A stretch of DNA of 42,414 bases, taken from assembly GCA_964484255.1 (NCBI GenBank), contig CAZAEH010000012.1, positions 1 through 42,414 on the forward strand, read 5' to 3'. The DNA comes from UBA6215 sp964484255. GTDB taxonomy: Bacteria > Omnitrophota > Gorgyraeia > Pluralincolimonadales > Pluralincolimonadaceae. The notes under the pieces are model-generated. The model saw only the letters and a program-made list of their open reading frames with translations. It had not been told where the DNA came from and ran no database searches. This document shows, in pieces, positions 9,199 through 18,303 of this stretch. Both the position numbers and the translations under genes were made by a program. Within the stretch, counting starts at the first letter, position 1. Every line of letters begins with the position of its first letter.

Positions 9199-9589
9199 GG
9201 ACCGTACGGTCATATTGACGCAGGACGCGCGATTACCGTTCTCAAAGGAGACTGCGAGAAGATATGCGTCAAGGATTCTCAGGGAATTAGGTTCGAAGAG
9301 GGCAGGTGTAAGTATACTCTTCCTGGATGATAAGGGCATACGCCGCCTGAACAGGAAGTTCAAGAACAGGCGCGCGGCTACGGATGTCCTGGCCTTCGAA
9401 ACAGGGGATATAGCAATATCGGTCGATACCGCCGGGAAGAACGCCAAGAGGTTCGGCACCGGCATATCCGATGAGCTTAAATTATACATCATACACGGCA
9501 TACTGCATCTCTCTGGATATGACGATACTTCACCCGGAGCCCGTAAAAAGATGAGGAAGAAAGAAAAGGAACTTCTGGACAGAACATGA
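9173..9589 (+). CDS. ybeY: Endoribonuclease YbeY (rRNA maturation factor)
   Basis: This 138-residue single-domain UPF0054/YbeY protein shows RRLNRKFKNRRAATDVLAFE followed by the metal-site motif HGILHLSGYDDTSP. In the usual motif (HxxxHxxxxxH/GYDH) the third zinc ligand is His; here that position is Asp. YbeY is involved in 16S rRNA 3'-end maturation and ribosome quality control. The start lies inside the pgpH 3' end, and the stop overlaps the next gene by 4 nt. The N-terminal 15 residues are basic and not clearly conserved, so a later start remains possible. Confidence 0.88.
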   Translation: MAKTRTERKDRTVILTQDARLPFSKETARRYASRILRELGSKRAGVSILFLDDKGIRRLNRKFKNRRAATDVLAFETGDIAISVDTAGKNAKRFGTGISDELKLYIIHGILHLSGYDDTSPGARKKMRKKEKELLDRT

Positions 9590-10293
9590 AAAAACGCGGC
9601 ATAACCGATTCCTTCAACTACGCCATAGAGGGGCTCAAGCACACCCTTAAGACGCAAAGGAACATGCGGATACATTTTGTTGTTGCGGCTGCGGTAATCT
9701 TCCTTGGCATTATGCTTAACCTGAATACAACGGAATTCATAATGCTCCTTAGTGCGGTCACGCTGGTGATCGTAGCCGAAATGTTCAACACGGCGCTTGA
9801 ATTTGCGGTCGACATATTCACCAAGGAATTCCATCATATGGCGAAGATGGCCAAGGACATCGCGGCAGGATGCGTCCTGGTATCCTCCATCTACGCGCTG
9901 GTGGTAGGTTACCTTATATTCTTCAAGAGCATTAAGATAATAAACCTCCCGGACGCAATGCTGCGTATCAGGCAATCCCCATGGCATGTGACATTCATAT
10001 CGCTTGTATTCATCATGGTCCTTGTCATACTCATAAAACTACTGTTGCACAGAGGCACGCCTTTCAGGGGAGGATGGCCGAGCGGACATTCGGCGTTCGC
10101 CTTCTCGGTATGGACCGTTACCGCCTTCCTGGCCAACGACATAATAATAGTCGCCCTTGTTTTTATCATGGCGGCATTGCTGGCGGCATCAAGGGTAAAA
10201 AAAGGGATACATACCACTTGGGAAGTGATCGCGGGCGCGGCGATCGGGATATTGACCACGCTTTGGATATTCCAGCTTTTATACAGGTGCTGA
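9586..10293 (+). CDS. Fusion of a DgkA-type lipid kinase and a PAP2 phosphatase
   Basis: Residues 1-115 form a DgkA-like membrane kinase with the active-site helix EMFNTALEFAVDIF and three hydrophobic helices. In such bacteria the substrate is likely undecaprenol or diacylglycerol. Residues 125-235 form a PAP2-type phosphatase: a KLLLHRGTPFRGGWPSGHSA stretch contains the arginine and PSGH motifs, and SRVKKGIHTTWEVIAGAAIG carries the SR...H motif. In that third motif Glu replaces the more usual Asp. The total of 235 residues equals the two domains end to end. Together they could phosphorylate and dephosphorylate a polyprenol or lipid carrier at the inner membrane. Its start overlaps ybeY by 4 nt. 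Confidence 0.88.
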   Translation: MKKRGITDSFNYAIEGLKHTLKTQRNMRIHFVVAAAVIFLGIMLNLNTTEFIMLLSAVTLVIVAEMFNTALEFAVDIFTKEFHHMAKMAKDIAAGCVLVSSIYALVVGYLIFFKSIKIINLPDAMLRIRQSPWHVTFISLVFIMVLVILIKLLLHRGTPFRGGWPSGHSAFAFSVWTVTAFLANDIIIVALVFIMAALLAASRVKKGIHTTWEVIAGAAIGILTTLWIFQLLYRC

Positions 10294-10294
10294 T

Positions 10295-10951
10295 ATGTTT
10301 AAATCCGTCAGAAAAAATTTCATAACAGGGCTCGCGGTAATACTTCCGGCCATAGTGACCGTCTGGCTCGTCAAATTCATCCTGGACAAGACGAACATGA
10401 TATTTCTTGAGCCGATAGTCAAGTCGCTAAAACCGTTCATACCCGACAGCATCGTGCTGGTAGCCATAGCAAAGATACTCGTCTTCATATTGCTTGTGGT
10501 AGCTATAGCTATCATAGGCTTTTGCACAAGGGTCCTTATCGTAAGGAATTTCTTTTCGCGTTTTGAGAACAAGATACTGCAATTCCCGATGATAGGCAAG
10601 GTATACGGCGCCATGAAAGAGATGAGCCATGCCTTCCTCGGGCAATCAAAGGGGCTCTTTACCAGGGTAGTGCTGGTAGAGTTCCCGCGGCAGGGAGTTT
10701 ATGCTATAGGCTTCGTCACATCGGAGGGCAAGGGGGAAGTGCAGGACAAGACTATCGAGAAAGTCATAAACGTATTCGTCCCGACAACACCTAACCCGAC
10801 CTCAGGGTTCCTCCTGCTAGTACCGGAGAAGGACCTTATAAGGCTCGATATGAGCATAGATGAGGGGCTTAAACTTGTCATATCCGGAGGCATAGTTCCA
10901 CTCCCGGAAAGTATTTCCATAAAGAAGAAGCATGGCGATACAGGCAACTGA
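10295..10951 (+). CDS. DUF502 family membrane protein
   Basis: This 218-residue inner-membrane protein has two N-terminal hydrophobic hairpin segments (GLAVILPAIVTVWLVKFIL at about 11-29 and VAIAKILVFILLVVAIAIIG at about 54-73). A soluble domain follows, with the DUF502 signatures IPMIGKVYGAMKEM-like (FPMIGKVYGA), VEFPRQGVYAIGFVT and VPTTPNPTSGFLLLVP. The function of the family is not established; plant relatives associate with membranes. It starts 1 nt after the preceding gene and overlaps recO by 20 nt, so it belongs to the same operon. Confidence 0.87.
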   Translation: MFKSVRKNFITGLAVILPAIVTVWLVKFILDKTNMIFLEPIVKSLKPFIPDSIVLVAIAKILVFILLVVAIAIIGFCTRVLIVRNFFSRFENKILQFPMIGKVYGAMKEMSHAFLGQSKGLFTRVVLVEFPRQGVYAIGFVTSEGKGEVQDKTIEKVINVFVPTTPNPTSGFLLLVPEKDLIRLDMSIDEGLKLVISGGIVPLPESISIKKKHGDTGN

Positions 10952-11705
10952 GGCCGTCGTCCTTAACAGGAAAGACCTCAGGGAAACAAGCATTACCGCC
11001 TCTTTCTACTCAAGGGACTTCGGGAAGATAAAGGGCGTGCTTAAAGGTATACGCGGCGACCGATCGAAATACGGGAGCCTTGCAGAGCTTTTCAGCATAA
11101 ACAATATAGTGTTCTATGAAAGATCCAAGGGCGATTTCCAGAACATAACCCAATGCGACCTGGTAGACGGTCTCTTCGGGTTACGGAAAAACCTTTTTGC
11201 CATAGCTTACGCCTCTTATATGGCCGAGTTGACGGATGAGCTGACTGAACCGGCCGAGAAGAACGCCGAGATCTATGACCTGCTGACTGGCAGCCTAAAG
11301 CTGCTTTCAGCGGGGGAGGAAGCCGGAAAGATAGCCCGCATCTTCGAGCTCAGGCTGCTTTCATTGCTCGGTTTTGCGCCTACTACAGAAGGGTGCTCGG
11401 CTTGCGGGAAAAAACTTGCAGTAAAAGGCCCGGCGTCAAAAATAAAGTTCAGCATGCGCAGGGGAGGGCTCCTGTGCCAGGACTGTTCAAGGCATGACCA
11501 GTTCGCGCAAGAGATCACGATGGGAACAGCGCAGACATTGAACCATCTCAAAAGCGCAAGGCCCGGTTCGCTCATAAAATTCAGGATATCAAGGTCGATA
11601 GAGGGAGAGCTTAATTCGCTCATAGAAAAGATCGTGGCTTCCCATATAGAAAAGCCCCTTAAGTCAAAAAAATTCATAAAGGAGCTGCAAAAGCTAAAGA
11701 GATGA
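10932..11705 (+). CDS. recO: DNA repair protein RecO
   Basis: This 257-residue protein has an N-terminal OB fold (EAVVLNRKDLRETSITASFY... FGKIKGVLKGIRG), a helical domain, and a zinc-binding element (GCSACGKK at about 154-161 and CQDCSRHDQ at about 182-190). RecO anneals SSB-coated single strands and loads RecA together with RecR in the RecFOR pathway. All four cysteines of the zinc ribbon are present. Its stop overlaps the glyQ start by 4 nt. Confidence 0.92.
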   Translation: MAIQATEAVVLNRKDLRETSITASFYSRDFGKIKGVLKGIRGDRSKYGSLAELFSINNIVFYERSKGDFQNITQCDLVDGLFGLRKNLFAIAYASYMAELTDELTEPAEKNAEIYDLLTGSLKLLSAGEEAGKIARIFELRLLSLLGFAPTTEGCSACGKKLAVKGPASKIKFSMRRGGLLCQDCSRHDQFAQEITMGTAQTLNHLKSARPGSLIKFRISRSIEGELNSLIEKIVASHIEKPLKSKKFIKELQKLKR

Positions 11706-12568
11706 AGAAGAAAAAGATAATGACCTTTCAGGACCTCATAATGGGGCTGGAAAAATATTGGGCCGGAAAAGGCTGCCTTATAGCGCAGCCGTATGACATC
11801 GAGGTCGGGGCGGGCACGTTCCACCCCTTGACGTTCCTCAGGAGCCTGGGCAGCGATCCCTGGAATGTCGCTTTTGTCCAGCCGTCGAGGCGTCCTACCG
11901 ACGGCAGGTATGCAGATAACCCTTTAAGGGCCCAGCATTACTACCAGTACCAGGTGATCCTTAAACCGGCCCCTGAGAATGTCCAGGCGCTCTATCTCGA
12001 AAGCCTCGAGAGTCTCGGGATAGACCTGAAGAAGCACGATTTCAGGTTCGTTGAGGATGACTGGGAATCGCCGACCCTGGGCGCTTCAGGTCTCGGCTGG
12101 GAGGTATGGTTAGACAGCCTGGAGGTAACGCAGTTCACCTACTTCCAGCAGGTGGGGGGCATTGAACTGGACGTGATCCCTTGCGAGATAACCTACGGCC
12201 TTGAAAGGATAGCGATGTTCATGCAGGGGCAGTATGATTTTTACAAACTCATGTGGGACGAGAATCACACTTACGGCGATATACACAAAAGCGACGAAAA
12301 GGAATGTTCGCGCTATAACTTTGAAGTAAGCGATCCGAAAATGTATATGGACCTCTTCACCGCTTATGAAAAAGAAGCAAAAAGGCTCATAGCGGAAAAA
12401 CTGGTCACCCCGGCATACGAGTTCACATTAAAGACATCGCACGCATTTAACATGATGGATGCCCGCGGGGCCATAAGCACCACGGAGCGGCCGACATATA
12501 TCGCCAGGGTAAGGAACCTGGCAAAATCATGCGCGGCGCTCTACTTGGAGACGATCAACGACAGATGA
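11702..12568 (+). CDS. glyQ: Glycyl-tRNA synthetase alpha subunit
   Basis: This 288-residue catalytic subunit of the heterotetrameric bacterial GlyRS carries the hallmark FQDLIMGLEKYWAGKGC, QPYDIEVGAGTFHPLTFLRS, QPSRRPTDGRYADNPLR, RFVEDDWESPTLGASGLGWE and ITYGLERIAMFMQ. It forms glycyl-adenylate and charges tRNA-Gly together with GlyS. ATG at 11702 overlaps the recO stop; an internal ATG at residue 7 (MTFQDL) is an alternative start. Confidence 0.96.
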   Translation: MKKKKIMTFQDLIMGLEKYWAGKGCLIAQPYDIEVGAGTFHPLTFLRSLGSDPWNVAFVQPSRRPTDGRYADNPLRAQHYYQYQVILKPAPENVQALYLESLESLGIDLKKHDFRFVEDDWESPTLGASGLGWEVWLDSLEVTQFTYFQQVGGIELDVIPCEITYGLERIAMFMQGQYDFYKLMWDENHTYGDIHKSDEKECSRYNFEVSDPKMYMDLFTAYEKEAKRLIAEKLVTPAYEFTLKTSHAFNMMDARGAISTTERPTYIARVRNLAKSCAALYLETINDR

Positions 12569-14685
12569 AGAATAAAGAGAACGCCATGAAAGATTTCCTG
12601 CTTGAGATAGGTTGCGAAGAGATACCTGCGGGTTATTTGCCGCCGGCGGAGAACCAGCTGCGCTCGCTAATAGAATCAGGGTTGAAGGAATCCAGGATAG
12701 GTTTTGGAAGTATACGCTCTTTCTCGACACCCGTAAGGATAGTGGTGCACGTAGAAGATATCACGGCCAGGCAGGAAGCACAGCGCGAGAAAGTCAGCGG
12801 TCCATCTAAAGAGGCCGCATTCGACAAGGACGGCAGGCCCACACAGGCATGCCTTGGGTTCCTGAAATCGAAAGGCGCGCAGATAAGCGATATAAAGATT
12901 GAGACCACCCCTAAGGGCGAATACCTTTTTATTGAGAGGGCCAAGGAATCCCTTCCCACAAGAAAAGTCCTTTCGGCCATACTGCCCAAAGCGATAGGGT
13001 CCCTGAGATTCCCGAAGGTCATGAAATGGCAGACGGGCGGGGCCAAATTCGCCAGGCCTGTAAGGTCAATACTTGCCTTTTACGGCGATGAAGTGATCCC
13101 GTTCAAGTACGGGTCTCTTGATTCCTCCGACCATACCCGCATGCCAAGGTATAAGAGTGCGGTCATGAAAACGGCAAAGGTAAGGTCCGTAAACGATTAT
13201 TTCATAAAACTGAAGGGTTGGGGAGTTGAACTGTCCGGGGACAAAAGGAGCTCAAAGATATCCGCTTTCCTTAAAGACGCTGCTAAAAAGGAAGGGGCAT
13301 CTGATGATTTTAACATGGCACTGCTCGAGACGGTATCATACCTGTCGGAGGAACCCTCGGGTTTTATAGGGAAGTTCTCGAAAGATTACCTGGACCTGCC
13401 CGCTGAGGTCCTTGAAAGCTCCATGGCCAAGAACCAGAAGATATTCCTTTTAAAGGACTCAAAGGGAAAAGCCCTGGCATCTTTCGTTGGGGTACTTAAC
13501 GGCAAACGCAAGGACATATCCCTGATACGCAATACCTTCGAGGCCATACTCAATGCTAAACTCAAGGACAGCATGTTCTTCCTTAAAGAAGACCTTAAGC
13601 TTAGGCTCGAGGACAGGATAGACCTTCTCAAAGGCGTGGTCTTTCAGGCAAAACTGGGCAGTGTGTACGACCGGACAAAAAGGCTGCAGGAACTGGTCCG
13701 CTACATAGCCGGGGAACTCAAGCTTTCCGAGGACAACAAAAAGAAAGTCGAGATGGCAGCCCTTCTTTCAAAGACAGACCTCGTAACGCAAATGGTCAAG
13801 GAGTTCCCTGACCTGCAGGGCGTAGTAGGCCGCGAATACGCGAAGAGGACAGGGGAGGACAAAGAGGTCGCCAGGGCCCTTTACGAACATTATCTTCCGA
13901 AAGGGCCGAACGATCCGCTGCCCTCAGACAGTATATCGGCCATCCTGGCGATAGCCGATAAGGTCGATTCCATAGTCGGGTTCTATTCCATAGGGCTTGT
14001 GCCCACCGGCAGCGAAGACCCTTACGGAATACGCAGGGCTTCCCTGGGACTGCTCAAGATACTTGTCGAAAAGAAATATCCGCTTTCCCTGGAGGACCTG
14101 ATAGACAGGTCTTTCGACCTGTACGGGCAGGCTTCGGCCTTCGACAGGGCCAAGGTAAGATCGCAGATAATAACTTTCCAGAAGGAAAGGCTGAAGAATA
14201 TTTTGCTGGACAAAAATTATAAAGATGATATCATAGACTCTGTTTTGTCGCCCGGCATCGGCAAGTTCGACCGGCTCGGCAAGAAGCTTGAAGACCTTTC
14301 CTCTATATCCCAAGCCAAGTATTTCCTGGAGGCCGCAAAGGTGGCAGAACGCGTCTCCAATATACTCAAAGGCGCAAAGGATTTCAAGGCAGAGGAGATG
14401 AAGGTAAATCCGGATCTGTTCAGGGAACAGCTTGAACATGAACTCTGGGATATTTACGCAAAGAACAGCGGCAAGATAGAAAACAGGATAGAGGCGGGTG
14501 ATTACACCGGGGCGACGAAACTTTATGCGGAAGCGTTCTCCGGGCCTATCCATCTGTTCTTCGAGAAAGTAGTCGTCAACGCGGACGACCAGGCCTTGAG
14601 GGCCAACAGGCTTTCATTACTTAAATCAATCCAGGCCGTATACATGAACAAAGCGGCCGATCTTTCAAAGATTAAATTACAATAA
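12565..14685 (+). CDS. glyS: Glycyl-tRNA synthetase beta subunit
   Basis: This 706-residue tRNA-binding subunit begins KDFLLEIGCEEIPAGYLPPA, the standard GlyS N-terminus. Its B3/B4-like and HD-like domains include KFPKVMKW-type RFPKVMKWQTG, FARPVRSILAFYG and VGREYAKRTGE. A C-terminal anticodon-binding (DALR-like) helical domain starts near residue 590 and includes FFEKVVVNADDQALRANRLS. ATG at 12565 overlaps the glyQ stop (ATGA). ATG at 12586 would give the more typical first residues and is also plausible. Together with glyQ it makes the alpha2beta2 enzyme typical of most Gram-negative lineages. Confidence 0.94.
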   Translation: MKNKENAMKDFLLEIGCEEIPAGYLPPAENQLRSLIESGLKESRIGFGSIRSFSTPVRIVVHVEDITARQEAQREKVSGPSKEAAFDKDGRPTQACLGFLKSKGAQISDIKIETTPKGEYLFIERAKESLPTRKVLSAILPKAIGSLRFPKVMKWQTGGAKFARPVRSILAFYGDEVIPFKYGSLDSSDHTRMPRYKSAVMKTAKVRSVNDYFIKLKGWGVELSGDKRSSKISAFLKDAAKKEGASDDFNMALLETVSYLSEEPSGFIGKFSKDYLDLPAEVLESSMAKNQKIFLLKDSKGKALASFVGVLNGKRKDISLIRNTFEAILNAKLKDSMFFLKEDLKLRLEDRIDLLKGVVFQAKLGSVYDRTKRLQELVRYIAGELKLSEDNKKKVEMAALLSKTDLVTQMVKEFPDLQGVVGREYAKRTGEDKEVARALYEHYLPKGPNDPLPSDSISAILAIADKVDSIVGFYSIGLVPTGSEDPYGIRRASLGLLKILVEKKYPLSLEDLIDRSFDLYGQASAFDRAKVRSQIITFQKERLKNILLDKNYKDDIIDSVLSPGIGKFDRLGKKLEDLSSISQAKYFLEAAKVAERVSNILKGAKDFKAEEMKVNPDLFREQLEHELWDIYAKNSGKIENRIEAGDYTGATKLYAEAFSGPIHLFFEKVVVNADDQALRANRLSLLKSIQAVYMNKAADLSKIKLQ

Positions 14686-14706
14686 CGAAAGGAGCAGCTT
14701 ACTAAG

Positions 14707-17481
14707 ATGGGGAGCAGAAAGGTTGCGGCAAAGGTGAAGTCAAAAGGATCTAAGAAATATGTTTATTCGTTCGGCGGAGGTAAGGCCGACGGAAATGAAA
14801 GTATGAAGAATCTCCTGGGCGGAAAGGGCGCCAACCTGGCAGAGATGGCAGGGCATAAGGACCTTAAACTTCCGGTACCGCCGGGGTTCACTATAACTAC
14901 GGAAGTCTGTACCTATTATTACGCGAACAAGAGGACCTATCCGGCGGCGCTTAAAGGCGACGTGAACAGGGCCCTTGCGCAGGTAGAGAAGATAATGGGC
15001 CGCAAGTTCGGCGACCCGTCAAACCCGCTCCTGGTTTCCGTCCGTTCGGGTGCGCGTAAATCCATGCCCGGTATGATGGAAACGGTCCTCAATGTCGGAA
15101 CGACCGAAAAGACCATACCAGGCCTTATCAAGCAGAGCGGTGGGAACACCCGTTTCGTTTATGATGCGTATCGCCGTCTTATAATGATGTATTCGGATGT
15201 TGTCATGGAAAAAGCCGCAGGCATCGAGCCTGCCGACGACATGGGCATCCGCAGGCAGCTCGAAAGGATAATGGACAAGCTCAAGAAGGATAAGGGCTAC
15301 ACCAGCGATACCGAAATGACCGCAGATGACCTCAAGGTCCTCTGCAGCCAGTTCAAGGCCAAGATAAAGGAAGTCCTCAAGAAAGAGTTCCCGGACGATC
15401 CGATGGAACAGCTTTGGGGCGGCATAGGCGCCGTGTTCGCATCATGGAACGGAAGGCGAGCCATAAGCTACCGCCGCATCGAGGGTATCCCGGACGAATG
15501 GGGCACCGCTGTAAATGTCCAGACCATGGTCTTCGGGAACATGGGTGATGATTCGGCCACGGGCGTCGCCTTCACTAGGAACCCCGGTAACGGAGAGAAC
15601 GATTTCTACGGAGAGTTCCTGATCAACGCGCAGGGTGAGGATGTGGTCGCCGGTATAAGGACGCCGGCTCCCATCAACGGCTATTCGAAATCCGAGCATA
15701 ATAAATCTCTCAAGACGCTTGAAGAGGTCATGCCCAAGATATACAAGGAACTGGCCGATATCCGTAAGCGTCTCGAAAAACACTACCATGACATGCAGGA
15801 CATCGAGTTTACTATCGAGAAGGGCAAACTCTTCATGCTCCAGTGCCGTTCAGGAAAACGCAACGGCCCTGCCGCGGTCCGCATGGCGGTCGATATGCTT
15901 AAAGAAAAACTCATATGCAAGGAGACTGCGGTCTCCCGTGTGACACCGTCGCAGCTGGACGAGTTGCTGCATCCTATTATAGACCCCAAGGTCGAAGCTG
16001 CGCACAAGCCGATGTCCAAAGGCCTTCCGGCCGGTCCGGGCGGCGCATGCGGGCAGATAGTATTCTCCGCGCACGATGCTGTCGAATGGAAAAAACAGGG
16101 CAAGAAGGTCATACTCGTCCGCGAGGAAACTAACCCCGAGGACGTAGAAGGCATGAGGGCAGCCGAGGCCATACTCACGGCAAGAGGCGGCATGACATCA
16201 CACGCGGCGCTGGTAGCGCGCGGATGGGGAAAGTGCTGCATCGTCGGCTGCGGATCACTGCACGTCAACTATGAGAGCAAGGAAGTCAAGGTCGAGAGCG
16301 GAAAGGTATTGAAGGAAGGCGATTGGCTTACCCTCAACGGCACCAAAGGCAATGTATATGAGGGCAAACTGCCTATGATGGACGCCTCGGAAGAGAACCA
16401 GTTGCTGGAATCGTTCCTCAAGGTCTGCGATTCCATAAAGAAACTCGGCGTCAGGACAAATGCCGACACTCCCGAAGATGCCAGGAAAGCGCGTCTCTTC
16501 GGCGCCGAAGGCATCGGGCTCTTCAGGACCGAGCATATGTTCTACGGAAAGGGTTCGGACGAGCCTCTTTTCATCCTCAGGAAGATGATCGTTTCCAATA
16601 CACTGGATGAAAGGAAGAGGGCCATAGACGAGCTCTTCCCGTTCGTAAAGAAGGACATCAAGGGCACCATAGAGGCGATGGACGGTTATCCGGTAGTTAT
16701 CAGGCTACTCGATCCGCCCCTCCACGAGTTCGTTCCGCGCGAGAAGGACAAGCTTGAACAGCTCGCGAAGGACCTCGATATATCCATGGATGAACTTTCA
16801 AAGCGCGCTGAAGGCCTGCACGAATCCAACCCGATGATGGGCCACCGCGGCGTACGCCTCGGTGTCACATATCCCGAGGTAAGCGAGATGCAGATACGCG
16901 CCATCCTCGAATCAGCCGCAGAGTTGACCAAGGAAGGCAAAAAGCCTTATCCCGAGATCATGATACCGGTCGTCTGCGACGTGAAAGAACTCGAGGACCA
17001 GCTTGCCATAGCTAAGAGGGTCTATGCCGAAGTGCTGGCAAAATATAACCTCAAGTCGATCAAGCACATGTTCGGCACGATGATCGAGATCCCGAGGGCC
17101 GCCATTGTCGCGGATAAACTCTCCTCGGTCGCACAGTTCTTCTCGTTCGGAACGAACGACATGACGCAGATGGGCTTCGGTTTCTCGCGCGACGATATCG
17201 GCGGGTTCCTGCCGGACTATCTCAAGAAAGGCATACTGCCGGATGATCCGTTCCAGACGATAGACCAGCAGGGTATCGGAGAAATAATAAAGATCGGCAT
17301 CGAGCGCGGCAGGAAAGGCCGCAAGGACCTCGAGGTAGGCATCTGCGGCGAACACGGCGGAGATCCGCGTTCCATCGAGTTCTGCCACAGGGCAGGCATG
17401 AATTACGTAAGCTGCTCGCCGTTCAGGGTCCCGATAGCAAGGCTCGCTGCAGCACAGGCTGTATTGGCTAACAAAAAATAA
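14707..17481 (+). CDS. ppdK: Pyruvate, phosphate dikinase
   Basis: This 924-residue PpdK interconverts pyruvate + ATP + Pi with PEP + AMP + PPi. In anaerobes it often runs in the glycolytic direction or supplies PEP. The N-terminal nucleotide-binding domain begins at about residue 18 (YVYSFGGGKADG... LLGGKGANLAEMA, SVRSGARKSMPGMMETVLN). The swivelling phosphohistidine domain has RGGMTSHAALVARGWGK, with the catalytic His near residue 499. The C-terminal PEP/pyruvate barrel has GLFRTEHMF, FGTNDMTQMGFGFSRDD and the catalytic Cys in GICGEHGGDP. The first 17 residues are a basic, Lys-rich extension. An AAGGAG ribosome binding site lies about 10 nt upstream of the ATG. Confidence 0.97.
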   Translation: MGSRKVAAKVKSKGSKKYVYSFGGGKADGNESMKNLLGGKGANLAEMAGHKDLKLPVPPGFTITTEVCTYYYANKRTYPAALKGDVNRALAQVEKIMGRKFGDPSNPLLVSVRSGARKSMPGMMETVLNVGTTEKTIPGLIKQSGGNTRFVYDAYRRLIMMYSDVVMEKAAGIEPADDMGIRRQLERIMDKLKKDKGYTSDTEMTADDLKVLCSQFKAKIKEVLKKEFPDDPMEQLWGGIGAVFASWNGRRAISYRRIEGIPDEWGTAVNVQTMVFGNMGDDSATGVAFTRNPGNGENDFYGEFLINAQGEDVVAGIRTPAPINGYSKSEHNKSLKTLEEVMPKIYKELADIRKRLEKHYHDMQDIEFTIEKGKLFMLQCRSGKRNGPAAVRMAVDMLKEKLICKETAVSRVTPSQLDELLHPIIDPKVEAAHKPMSKGLPAGPGGACGQIVFSAHDAVEWKKQGKKVILVREETNPEDVEGMRAAEAILTARGGMTSHAALVARGWGKCCIVGCGSLHVNYESKEVKVESGKVLKEGDWLTLNGTKGNVYEGKLPMMDASEENQLLESFLKVCDSIKKLGVRTNADTPEDARKARLFGAEGIGLFRTEHMFYGKGSDEPLFILRKMIVSNTLDERKRAIDELFPFVKKDIKGTIEAMDGYPVVIRLLDPPLHEFVPREKDKLEQLAKDLDISMDELSKRAEGLHESNPMMGHRGVRLGVTYPEVSEMQIRAILESAAELTKEGKKPYPEIMIPVVCDVKELEDQLAIAKRVYAEVLAKYNLKSIKHMFGTMIEIPRAAIVADKLSSVAQFFSFGTNDMTQMGFGFSRDDIGGFLPDYLKKGILPDDPFQTIDQQGIGEIIKIGIERGRKGRKDLEVGICGEHGGDPRSIEFCHRAGMNYVSCSPFRVPIARLAAAQAVLANKK

Positions 17482-17493
17482 CAGCGAGGCAAA

Positions 17494-18303
17494 ATGGATC
17501 CCATAAAGGCGTATCTTAAGGATATAGAGAAGATACCGCTTTTGACAGCCGCGGAAGAGATCGAATTGGCCAAGTTGGCCAAGAAGGGCGATGTAAAGGC
17601 GGAGAAGAGGATGATACAGTCCAACCTTCGCCTTGTAGTGAGCATCGCCAAGAAATACAGCTACTTCGGCGTGCCGTTGCTGGACCTGATCGAAGAAGGG
17701 AACCTCGGCCTCATGAAGGCCGTAAAGAAGTTCAACCCCAAGAAAGGGTTCCGTTTTTCTACGTATGCCGCATGGTGGATAAAGCAGTTCATCCTGCGCG
17801 CGGTGGCGAACCAGGGCAAGACCGTAAGGATCCCGGTCTATATGATGGAGCTCGCAGCCAAATGGAAGAAGGTAAACGAAAGACTTTCCCAAAAGATGGG
17901 GAGAAAGCCGACTTCCTCCGAGATCGCCAAGTCCATGAAGATCTCCGTAAAGAAAGCACAGGAGCTCGACAGGGTCATGACCCAGACGACTTCCTTGGAG
18001 GCACCCGTAGGAGAGGATGACAGCGGGACCATGATGGACCTCATAGAGGACACCAAGAGTGTATCCCCCACCGAGGAGCTCTCCAACTACCTGCGGCAAG
18101 AGAAGGTCTCGGACCTGCTGGGTAAAATGAGTAAAAGGGAACAGGAGATCCTTAACATGAGGTTCGGCCTAAAGGACGATACAGCCCATACCCTTGAGGA
18201 GGTCGCGGAGAAATTCAAGATCACGAGGGAAAGGGTAAGACAAATAGAAGAAGCCGCCCTGAGGAAATTAAGGAAGAATATGACCTCCCAGGAGATGCAA
18301 TGA
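17494..18303 (+). CDS. Sigma-70 family RNA polymerase sigma factor (compact RpoD/RpoS type)
   Basis: This 269-residue sigma factor has region 1.2 (MDPIKAYLKDIEKIPLLTAAEE), region 2 (LRLVVSIAKKYSYFGVPLLD, EEGNLGLMKAVKKF, FSTYAAWWIKQFI), region 3 (residues about 125-195) and region 4 (EILNMRFGL... KITRERVRQIEEAALRKLR). Region 1.1 and the non-conserved insertion of classical RpoD are absent, so it is a group 2-sized factor or a minimal primary sigma. The recognisable promoters in this window have TTGACA/TATAAT hexamers, which this region 2.4/4.2 type could read. It starts 12 nt after ppdK and overlaps apt by 4 nt. Confidence 0.9.
   Translation: MDPIKAYLKDIEKIPLLTAAEEIELAKLAKKGDVKAEKRMIQSNLRLVVSIAKKYSYFGVPLLDLIEEGNLGLMKAVKKFNPKKGFRFSTYAAWWIKQFILRAVANQGKTVRIPVYMMELAAKWKKVNERLSQKMGRKPTSSEIAKSMKISVKKAQELDRVMTQTTSLEAPVGEDDSGTMMDLIEDTKSVSPTEELSNYLRQEKVSDLLGKMSKREQEILNMRFGLKDDTAHTLEEVAEKFKITRERVRQIEEAALRKLRKNMTSQEMQ

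Noticed and set aside
8809..9987. 392-codon open frame on the minus strand across pgpH, ybeY and dgkA
   Set aside because: It lies opposite three clearly recognisable genes and its translation is Tyr/Arg-rich with no recognisable domain.
16912..18099. 395-codon open frame opposite ppdK and the sigma factor gene
   Set aside because: The forward strand encodes conserved enzymes here; the reverse translation is a composition artefact.
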